From SSSZ01 sp035345935 (GTDB lineage: Bacteria > Pseudomonadota > Gammaproteobacteria > Burkholderiales > Rhodocyclaceae), in NCBI GenBank assembly GCA_035345935.1, contig DAORDK010000166.1, positions 1-5,518 of the forward strand: a DNA stretch of 5,518 nucleotides, written 5' to 3'. Below the pieces are notes generated by a model, which worked only from the letters and a program-made list of their open reading frames with translations, was not told the DNA's origin and did not search any database. Shown piece by piece: positions 1 to 4,410 of this stretch. The number at the start of each line of letters is the position of its first letter. The stretch's first letter is position 1. The position numbers were made by a program, and so were the translations under genes.

Positions 1-253
1 AATCAAAGTGATATAAGTATAAGCTCGAAATTACGTAAACTTCAACCAGGGAATACGTAGGACTCTTCACCGATCCGCCGTGACCGAGGCCGCGCAACAG
101 GGCGCGTACCAGGGTCGTTTTGCCGGCACCGAGGTCGCCCTGGAGCCAAACCACCATTCCAGGACGCAACAGCGGAGCCAAGGCCTCCCCCAATCCGCAG
201 GTGGCCGCTTCGTCGGCAAGGTCGAAAAGGGCGGTAACATCGGCGTTATGCAA
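1..253 (-). CDS. tsaE: TsaE, tRNA threonylcarbamoyladenosine biosynthesis ATPase (N-terminal part, cut by window edge)
   Basis: TsaE (YjeE family) is the small cytoplasmic P-loop ATPase that works with TsaB and TsaD to make t6A at position 37 of ANN-decoding tRNAs. Read on the minus strand from a TTG at 253, 84 residues are visible. They include a Walker A motif GDLGAGKTT (39-47, Lys45), then SPTYSLVE (64-71), the conserved segment after the P-loop, then YHFD (81-84), the start of the conserved YHFDLYR-type motif. The family is usually about 150 residues, so roughly the C-terminal half lies beyond position 1. No ATG exists in this frame upstream of the Walker A motif. The TTG is chosen because GGAG lies 8 nt upstream and because it gives an N-terminus of normal length. 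The start overlaps the divergent queG start by 6 bp. The segment at 1-60 is strikingly AT-rich compared with the rest of the gene. Identity is clear from the motifs; the exact start is an inference. Confidence 0.93.
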   Translation of the reverse strand, partial: MHNADVTALFDLADEAATCGLGEALAPLLRPGMVVWLQGDLGAGKTTLVRALLRGLGHGGSVKSPTYSLVEVYVISSLYLYHFD

Positions 254-1321
254 GATCGGGACTCCAAGGGGGATTACGCGGCGCTCGCCCGGGATATCAA
301 GTCCCGCGGCCGCGAAATTGGCTTTGCCGCCGTCGGTATCGCCAGGGCGGAAGTCGGCGCGGCAGGCAAGCGCTTGCGCGAGTGGCTGGCCGCCGGGTGC
401 CACGGCACCATGGATTATATGGCTCGCCACGCCGATCTGCGCTGCGACCCGGCAGCCTTGGTTCCGGGAACCGTGACGCTCATTTCGGCGGCCCTCGACT
501 ATCTCCCGGATGCGGCCGATCCTCTCGCCACCTTGGCCGATCCCGAGCGGGCTTACGTTTCCCGTTACGCCCTCGGGCGCGATTATCACAAGACCGTTCG
601 CCAGCGCCTCCAGAGGCTTGCCACCGCCATCGGGGACATCGTGGGACCCTACGGCTATCGGGTATTTTCCGATTCCGCCCCGGTGATGGAGGTCGAATTT
701 GCAGACCGGTCGGGCGTCGGCTGGCGGGGAAAGCATACCCTCCTCCTGTCCCGGCAAGGCTCCTGGCGCTTTCTCGGGGATATCTTGACCGACCTGCCCC
801 TGCCCCCCGACCCGCCGGTCGCCGACCATTGCGGCCGTTGCACAGCCTGTCTCGACGCCTGCCCCACCGCTGCCATCACCGCCCCCTACCGGGTGGATGC
901 AAGGCGTTGTATCTCGTACCTGACCATAGAGCTCCAAGGCTCCATTCCCGAGCCCTTACGTCCGCTGATCGGCAATCGCATCTACGGCTGCGACGACTGC
1001 CAGCTTTGTTGCCCCTGGAATCGCTTCGCCCGCCTGGGCGACCCGGATTTCGCCCCGCGTAGCGGCCTGGATACTGCGAGTCTCGTCGAACTCTTCGCCT
1101 GGACTGCGAGTGATTTCGCCCGCCGCCTGGAAGGAAGTCCAATCCGGCGCATCGGCTACCCCCGCTGGCTGCGCAATCTGGCGGTGGCCCTAGGAAATGG
1201 CCCTGCCACCCTGGAGGCGCGGACGGCACTGGCGTCGCGACGCCATCATCCGGACCCCCTGGTCCGCGAACATGTCGCGTGGGCACTGGCGCAAATGGCG
1301 AATAAATCGACGGAACCGTAA
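248..1321 (+). CDS. queG: QueG, epoxyqueuosine reductase
   Basis: QueG is a cytoplasmic, cobalamin-dependent iron-sulfur enzyme that reduces epoxyqueuosine to queuosine in the wobble position of tRNAs with GUN anticodons, the last step of the pathway. The 357-residue product matches the family's usual length (about 350-380). Visible landmarks are GTMDYMARH (53-61); SDSAPVMEVEFADRSGVGW (141-159), with Asp142 in the place of the catalytic acid; GKHTLLL (161-167); a ferredoxin-type cluster motif CGRCTACLDACP (Cys195, 198, 201, 205); Cys221; and a second motif CDDCQLCCPWN (Cys248, 251, 254, 255). These supply ligands for two [4Fe-4S] clusters. The C-terminus (about 300-350) is helical and HEAT-like, as in known QueG structures. 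ATG 248 is preferred over the in-frame ATG at 80, because the intervening 56 codons lie antisense to tsaE and resemble nothing in QueG. The Shine-Dalgarno is weak (AAAAGGG, about 16 nt upstream). Any promoter must lie inside tsaE. Confidence 0.95.
   Translation: MQDRDSKGDYAALARDIKSRGREIGFAAVGIARAEVGAAGKRLREWLAAGCHGTMDYMARHADLRCDPAALVPGTVTLISAALDYLPDAADPLATLADPERAYVSRYALGRDYHKTVRQRLQRLATAIGDIVGPYGYRVFSDSAPVMEVEFADRSGVGWRGKHTLLLSRQGSWRFLGDILTDLPLPPDPPVADHCGRCTACLDACPTAAITAPYRVDARRCISYLTIELQGSIPEPLRPLIGNRIYGCDDCQLCCPWNRFARLGDPDFAPRSGLDTASLVELFAWTASDFARRLEGSPIRRIGYPRWLRNLAVALGNGPATLEARTALASRRHHPDPLVREHVAWALAQMANKSTEP
262..265 (-). promoter_or_regulatory. Shine-Dalgarno site supporting the TTG start of tsaE
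   Basis: On the minus strand GGAG is followed by an 8-nt spacer and then TTG (253-251). The site lies inside the first codons of queG on the other strand. It is the main sequence support for a TTG start of tsaE. Confidence 0.5.
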
Positions 1322-1336
1322 ATGGATCACGTTCCG
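1311..1336 (+). terminator. Inverted repeat overlapping the queG stop codon
   Basis: CGGAAC (1311-1316) and GTTCCG (1331-1336) are perfect 6-bp arms around a 14-nt loop that contains the queG TAA (1319-1321). Two more base pairs (GT/AC) can form inside with one bulged base. There is no T-run afterwards, so this is at best a weak or factor-assisted terminator or an mRNA 3'-end stabiliser. Confidence 0.25.
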
Positions 1337-1349
1337 AGCCCAACTGTCC

Positions 1350-1378
1350 TTGACACGGGATATGCCACTGACTACCCT
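1350..1378 (+). promoter_or_regulatory. Candidate sigma70 promoter of the hemerythrin-like gene
   Basis: A perfect -35 hexamer TTGACA (1350-1355) is followed by an ideal 17-bp spacer and a poor -10 TACCCT (1373-1378). It lies in the 116-bp gap between queG and the hemerythrin-like gene, 59 bp before the ATG. A consensus -35 with a weak, GC-containing -10 would fit a promoter that depends on an activator or is repressed. The palindrome at 1374-1383 overlaps the -10. This is an inference from sequence only. Confidence 0.4.
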
Positions 1379-1383
1379 AGGGT
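1374..1383. promoter_or_regulatory. 10-bp palindrome ACCCTAGGGT, possible operator
   Basis: ACCCTAGGGT is a perfect palindrome. It overlaps the proposed -10 element and the expected transcription start of the hemerythrin-like gene, a typical place for a repressor site. I do not recognise it as the site of a named regulator. It does not match the FNR (TTGAT-N4-ATCAA) or NsrR patterns that often control nitric-oxide or oxygen-related hemerythrins. Confidence 0.3.
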
Positions 1384-1437
1384 CTCCCCAGCCATTGCGG
1401 ATGATGGCGTCCCACCCCATTAGACCGGAAACCCGCC

Positions 1438-1872
1438 ATGCTCGCCGAACAAGCCGTCGATAAAATCCACAGCGATCATGACTACATGATCGAACTGCTT
1501 GACCGTATCCAGGGATCCTGCGATCAACTGGGCGTCTTGAGTCACTGCAGCCAGTGCCGGGCAGACCATCGCGAAATTTGCCAGGGCAATATCGAGGAGT
1601 TGATCCGTGCATTCGTCGAGGTCACCCTGAAGCACAATCTCGTCGAATTGACCATGATGGGTGATTCCGTCCCCCATGAGCACAAAGTGGCCCACAATCA
1701 GGCCCACCTGGAGATCGCTCAGGAACTGAAGGCGATTCGCGTCGTTTATCGCGCAGACGGCAATGGCGTCCAGGCCATCGAAGGCGTCATTCAGGTCCGC
1801 GGCAGCCTGCTGCGTCATTTCCAGGAATTCGACAAGCTTCTAGAGGATTTCCTTCAGGCCGAACCGGCCTGA
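1438..1872 (+). CDS. Hemerythrin-like di-iron domain protein with Cys/His cluster
   Basis: A 144-residue, all-helical, probably cytoplasmic protein with no signal peptide or membrane helix. It keeps a full set of residues in the pattern of hemerythrin di-iron ligands: His14 (H-D-Y-M-I-E-L-L) in helix A; HNLVE (His66, Glu70) in helix B; HNQAH (His86, His90; the overlapping HKVAH 82-86 is an alternative) in helix C; and HFQEFD (His127, Asp132) in helix D. Such proteins bind O2 or NO at a di-iron centre or take part in iron and oxidative-stress handling; which applies here cannot be told. Two features are unusual against the classical fold: a Cys/His-rich loop between helices A and B (Cys28, His36, Cys37, Cys40, His44, Cys48), and a C-to-D connection of about 37 residues between ligands, against about 24 in classical hemerythrin. 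GGAAA (1427-1431) lies 6 nt before the ATG as the ribosome binding site. It appears to be a single-gene unit with its own promoter. Confidence 0.82.
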   Translation: MLAEQAVDKIHSDHDYMIELLDRIQGSCDQLGVLSHCSQCRADHREICQGNIEELIRAFVEVTLKHNLVELTMMGDSVPHEHKVAHNQAHLEIAQELKAIRVVYRADGNGVQAIEGVIQVRGSLLRHFQEFDKLLEDFLQAEPA

Positions 1873-1894
1873 GCGCAATCGAACTCGACCCTGG

Positions 1895-1947
1895 CGCCGG
1901 ACCCGAATCTCGGAGTTCTGACCTCGGCAATCCCGAGCAACCCGGCG
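1895..1947. terminator. Foldable region between convergent genes
   Basis: The 124-bp gap between the convergent hemerythrin-like and sseA genes contains CGCCGG (1895-1900) complementary to CCGGCG (1942-1947). These enclose an inner hairpin of CTCGG (1923-1927) and CCGAG (1933-1937) with a 5-nt loop. This could be a shared, bidirectional 3'-end structure. No T-run follows on either strand, so intrinsic termination is not established. Confidence 0.25.
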
Positions 1948-1996
1948 GTCTGAGCGCCCAAGCCTGCACGCGACCTATTTTGCGTCCGACAAGCCC

Positions 1997-2845
1997 TTAG
2001 CAACCGGTTGCGACGGGCCGCCCGGAATCGGCACACCATTCGCTCCAGGAGCCGGCGTAGAGCTGCGAGCCCGGCATTCCGGCAATTTCCATTGCCAGGA
2101 GATTGTGGCAGGCCGTAACTCCGGACCCGCATTGATGGACAACCTCCTCGGGGGCGACGCCGGCGAGCCGCTCCGTCCACTCGGCCCGCAAACGCTCGGG
2201 CGGCTTGAAACGGCCATCGGCAGCGAGATTGTCGCGGAAAAAGCGATTGACCGCACCGGGGATGTGGCCGGCGACGGGATCGAGGGTCTCGTTCTCGCCG
2301 CGAAATCGGTCCGGACTGCGAGCGTCTACGATGAGGGCACCGGGACGCCCCAGGCGAGCGAGTAGCGTAGCGGCATCCACCGCCGGCCAAGCGGTCCCGG
2401 GAGCCCAGGAGAGCACCGGATTGACGGGCCTAACGACGGTTTCCAAAGGGCCGCCCGCTGCGAGCCAAGCCCCAAGGCCACCGTCGAGAAGAGCCACCGC
2501 CCGGTGGCCTAATGCCCGCAATAGCCACCACAGGCGCCCGGCGATCATGCCTTGGCTGTCATCGTAGATCACGACCTGCACACCGGGCCCTATGCCTGCC
2601 GCTGCAAGTCTGGCCGCCAACATCCCGGGATCCGGTAGCGGGTGACGACCGTTGCGACCATCGCGGGGACCGGAAAGATCGCGGTCGCAGTGAAGGAATC
2701 GAGCGCCGGGAAGATGCCCTTCCCGGTAGGCACGCTCGCCCGCCTGCGGATCGGCAAGCTGGTGGCGGACATCGACAATGCGCCAAGCCGGATCGTCTAG
2801 GTGGCTCGCCAGAGTGGCGGCGTCAACCAGGGTCGTGAAAACCAT
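1997..2845 (-). CDS. sseA: Two-domain rhodanese, 3-mercaptopyruvate sulfurtransferase type (SseA-like)
   Basis: A 282-residue tandem rhodanese: an N-terminal inactive domain (about 5-130, with IVDVRH near 23-28 and the conserved EGHLPGARF at 42-50) and a C-terminal catalytic domain (about 150-280, with IVDARSPDRFRGENE at 172-186 and GHIPGAVN at 193-200). The active-site loop is CGSGVTAC, with Cys239 as the persulfide-carrying nucleophile. CG[ST]GV[TS] is the loop of 3-mercaptopyruvate sulfurtransferases, which move sulfur from mercaptopyruvate to cyanide or thiol acceptors. Classical thiosulfate rhodaneses carry a basic CRxGx[R/T]-type loop, so mercaptopyruvate is the likelier donor. YAGSWSEW (263-270) is also typical of the family. 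Length is normal and no signal peptide is seen, so it is cytoplasmic. GGAGG (2851-2855) lies 5 nt before the ATG. The gene starts 15 nt after the end of the upstream STAS-like gene and is very likely cotranscribed with it. The physiological acceptor is unknown. Confidence 0.92.
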   Translation of the reverse strand: MVFTTLVDAATLASHLDDPAWRIVDVRHQLADPQAGERAYREGHLPGARFLHCDRDLSGPRDGRNGRHPLPDPGMLAARLAAAGIGPGVQVVIYDDSQGMIAGRLWWLLRALGHRAVALLDGGLGAWLAAGGPLETVVRPVNPVLSWAPGTAWPAVDAATLLARLGRPGALIVDARSPDRFRGENETLDPVAGHIPGAVNRFFRDNLAADGRFKPPERLRAEWTERLAGVAPEEVVHQCGSGVTACHNLLAMEIAGMPGSQLYAGSWSEWCADSGRPVATGC

Positions 2846-2860
2846 GGGCCCCTCCGGTCG

Positions 2861-3217
2861 CTACGCGAGAGCCTCTCCATCGAGCCAGGCCTTTGCCTCG
2901 TCCGCATTGTCGAACACTTCCACGTCGGCATCGACGAAACTCTGGGAAATCCATGCGCTCCAGGTCATCCACTGACTGTCGGTGACCACGGCGATGCAGT
3001 TGAAATCGTGGGCGTGGGCGCGGGAAAACCGCACTTCCTCCCAAGCCACGTCAAGCGTAAAACCAGCCATCTCGCGCAGATCGAAGTAAAGGTCCACCGG
3101 TCCCTCGAACTTGACCTTGTAATTGACGATTTCCTCGAATTCCTTGTAATCCGCCAGGGTGAATTCGCCAAAGACGCTGACGCTGACCCGGTTGGTCTGG
3201 TGATCGACGACGATCAT
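2861..3217 (-). CDS. SpoIIAA-like (STAS/SEC14-type) protein
   Basis: A 118-residue soluble alpha/beta protein that fits the SpoIIAA-like family (Pfam SpoIIAA-like, formerly a DUF). Seen in order: a first strand and turn (VSVSVFGEFTLADYKEF, 11-27, the usual G-x-L/F-T-x-x-D-Y signature); a central strand DLYFDLREMAGF (42-53); W59; a strand CIAVVTD (74-80) followed by W83; and a C-terminal VEVFDNADEAKAWL (99-112), the family's usual vF-x-x-x-x-e-A-x-x-W-L ending. Members are small single-domain proteins; some sit at membranes or bind lipophilic ligands, but no general function is known. The start is firm: AAGGAGGA (3225-3232) lies 7 nt before the ATG. It is the first gene of a two-gene operon with sseA. 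That link suggests, but does not show, a role connected to sulfur-transfer chemistry. Confidence 0.85.
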   Translation of the reverse strand: MIVVDHQTNRVSVSVFGEFTLADYKEFEEIVNYKVKFEGPVDLYFDLREMAGFTLDVAWEEVRFSRAHAHDFNCIAVVTDSQWMTWSAWISQSFVDADVEVFDNADEAKAWLDGEALA

Positions 3218-3224
3218 GGTGGTC

Positions 3225-3232
3225 TCCTCCTT
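3225..3232 (-). promoter_or_regulatory. Strong Shine-Dalgarno site of the STAS-like gene
   Basis: AAGGAGGA on the minus strand is a near-perfect anti-16S match, 7 nt from ATG 3217. This is the strongest ribosome binding site in the window and points to efficient translation of this small protein. Confidence 0.8.
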
Positions 3233-3253
3233 GCATTTAGGGTGAGTTTAACC

Positions 3254-3268
3254 CGGATACTTCATCCG
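3254..3268. repeat. Inverted repeat CGGAT / ATCCG
   Basis: Perfect 5-bp arms with a 5-nt loop, about 22 bp upstream of the Shine-Dalgarno of the STAS-like gene. It may be an operator or a small leader hairpin. Confidence 0.4.
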
Positions 3269-3270
3269 TA

Positions 3271-3301
3271 GCTCGTATGCCAGCATCTGGCGGGAGCGAG
3301 C
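3271..3301. repeat. Two-tier inverted repeat (hairpin within hairpin)
   Basis: Outer arms GCTCG (3271-3275) and CGAGC (3297-3301) enclose an inner perfect stem GCCAG / CTGGC (3279-3283 and 3287-3291) with a 3-nt loop. The two tiers are joined by an asymmetric internal loop of 3 and 5 nt. The region could form an extended hairpin in RNA from either strand. Confidence 0.45.
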
Positions 3302-3394
3302 CGTCTAGGGGTCGCTGGGCGCCGAGGGAAGCCCGGGCAGGGTGGATCGCGGTCAAGTTGGCGGGACTCGCCGCGCGCAAGCCCATCGGCTCCT

Positions 3395-3425
3395 GGCGAA
3401 TTGCTCGCGAAAGACCGAATTCGCC
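3395..3425. repeat. 8-bp inverted repeat GGCGAATT / AATTCGCC
   Basis: Perfect 8-bp arms at 3395-3402 and 3418-3425 with a 15-nt loop, extendable by one G-T wobble pair. It lies just downstream of the transporter gene on the minus strand. It has no T-run and is not a classical intrinsic terminator. It is compatible with a REP-like element or a regulator site. Confidence 0.45.
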
Positions 3426-3470
3426 GCGTACCCGTGGCGCAATCGGGACAGCCCAGGCTAGCTCCGCTTT

Positions 3471-4322
3471 CTAGTCTTGTTCCGCAGGATTGGCGCGGGA
3501 AAAGTGGGTCGCGGCAATTCCCGAAACGACGATCAGGGCCACGGCAAGCCAAGCCGATGGCGGCAGGGTTTCGCCCCAGAACACGGCACCGAACAGGCTG
3601 GAGAAGACGACCGTGCTGTAAGCCAGCGCCGCCGCCAGGAGGGTCTTGCCGCGCGTGTAGGCGCGGGTCATGGCCAACTGGGCGGCGGTGGCGAAAACCG
3701 CCACTCCTGCCAACAGCGGTCCGCTGGCGAAATCCACCCGATGCCAATCCGCGAGGGCCGCCCAAAGCCCCGATCCCACCGACGCCACCAGTGAAAAGTA
3801 GAAAACGGTACGAGTCTCCGGTTCTCCTCGGGCGCCCAGTTCGCGAACGCTAAAATAAGCCATTCCGGCGAGCACCCCGGATCCCAGGCCGATGAGGCCA
3901 CCGGCCAACTGGTCCGCTTGCAGGGTAGGCCTGAGCAGGAGCACCACGCCGGCCAGGCCGAGGCCGAGGGCGGCCAGCATGCCGCCGCTGAGGCGCCAAC
4001 CCGCCAAGGCCAGGTAAAGGGCGAGGAAGATCGCCGAGGTGTAGTTGAGGGTCACTGCCGTCGCCAGCGGCAAGAGCGTAATGGCCCAGAAATACGAGAA
4101 CAGGGCCAGAAAACCGACCAAGCCGCGCCCGATCTGCCAGCGCCAGTGTCGCGTCGCGAAAGACCCTCCCCGCAAGCGGATCAAGGCCGCCATGATCAGC
4201 AGCGAGATGAAACTGCGGTAAAAGACGATTTCCACCGCGGAGTGGGTCTGGGCGGCCAGCTTGACGCAGACGCCCATGCAGGCGAACAGCAGGCTGGCGA
4301 CGACCATCCAGAGCGACTGCAT
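3471..4322 (-). CDS. EamA/DMT-superfamily transporter
   Basis: A 283-residue, highly hydrophobic inner-membrane protein of the drug/metabolite transporter superfamily, built from two EamA repeats of five helices. Predicted membrane segments lie at about 4-22, 29-49, 67-84, 88-106, 113-131, 141-158, 173-190, 201-219, 228-249 and 256-273. Family landmarks are the first-helix start LLFACMGVCVKLAA (11-24); RSF at 36-38 in helix 2; the repeat-1 stretch TLLPLATAVTLNYTSAIFLAL (82-102); and the repeat-2 counterpart KTLLAAALAYSTVVFSSLFG (226-245) followed by the typical FWGE (248-251). Ten helices and about 280-300 residues are normal for exporters of amino acids and other metabolites. The substrate cannot be deduced. 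No Shine-Dalgarno is visible before the ATG at 4322, nor before the next in-frame ATG (residue 6), so the start is less certain. The gene follows the Rieske oxygenase gene by 88 bp, with a terminator-like hairpin between them. Confidence 0.9.
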   Translation of the reverse strand: MQSLWMVVASLLFACMGVCVKLAAQTHSAVEIVFYRSFISLLIMAALIRLRGGSFATRHWRWQIGRGLVGFLALFSYFWAITLLPLATAVTLNYTSAIFLALYLALAGWRLSGGMLAALGLGLAGVVLLLRPTLQADQLAGGLIGLGSGVLAGMAYFSVRELGARGEPETRTVFYFSLVASVGSGLWAALADWHRVDFASGPLLAGVAVFATAAQLAMTRAYTRGKTLLAAALAYSTVVFSSLFGAVFWGETLPPSAWLAVALIVVSGIAATHFSRANPAEQD

Positions 4323-4348
4323 CGTTCAGTGTGGAGAGAACAGCGCGG

Positions 4349-4373
4349 AAAACGGGTTCAGCCCGCTAACCCG
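4349..4373 (-). terminator. Terminator-like hairpin after the Rieske oxygenase gene
   Basis: On the minus strand the stem CGGGTT / AACCCG (arms 4373-4368 and 4358-4353, 9-nt loop) is followed directly by TTTT (4352-4349). It begins 38 bp after the Rieske stop codon and ends 26 bp before the transporter ATG. The stem is short and the T-run has only four bases, so termination would be partial. It could attenuate read-through into the transporter gene. Confidence 0.45.
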
Positions 4374-4410
4374 GCCGCCTCCCGCCGCCCCACACCTCGC
4401 GCGCCCCCCC

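Larger units (their letters stand above)
3218..3470. other. 253-bp gene-free region with several inverted repeats
   Basis: No convincing gene was found on either strand. On the minus strand the frame of the upstream transporter gene stays open for 77 codons after its TAG (to a TAA at 3237-3239), but the translation resembles no family and there is no usable start with a ribosome site. The region holds a cluster of inverted repeats (3254-3268, 3271-3301, 3395-3425) and should also contain the promoter of the STAS-like/sseA operon. No clear -35/-10 pair is seen for that operon. The composition is GC-rich like the rest of the window. A structured dispersed intergenic repeat or a long structured 5' leader are both possible. 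Confidence 0.5.

Noticed and set aside
80..247. 56-codon N-terminal extension of queG from an in-frame ATG at 80
   Set aside because: It lies wholly antisense to tsaE coding sequence containing the Walker A motif, resembles nothing in QueG, and would make the protein longer than the family norm.
67..267. 66-residue minus-strand ORF starting with ATG
   Set aside because: It is a different frame from the TsaE frame, which carries GDLGAGKTT and SPTYSLVE. It shows no recognisable motif.
1350..1383. FNR-, NsrR- or MerR-type operator before the hemerythrin gene
   Set aside because: No TTGAT-N4-ATCAA or NsrR-like dyad is present, and the 17-bp spacer is not the 19-20 bp spacer typical of MerR-type promoters. 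Only the unidentified palindrome ACCCTAGGGT remains.
2801..3271. 156-residue plus-strand ORF opposite the STAS-like gene
   Set aside because: The minus-strand frame has the family signature and an excellent Shine-Dalgarno. The plus frame has neither.
3237..3470. Open minus-strand frame continuing after the transporter stop codon
   Set aside because: 77 codons without a stop are not surprising in GC-rich DNA. The translation has no recognisable family, there is no plausible ribosome site, and the transporter already ends at a normal length.
3277..3474. 65-residue plus-strand ORF in the gap
   Set aside because: It is rich in Arg, Ala, Gly and Ser as expected for a GC-rich shadow frame, has no Shine-Dalgarno, and overlaps the inverted repeats. 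A dispersed repeat is a likelier explanation than a gene.
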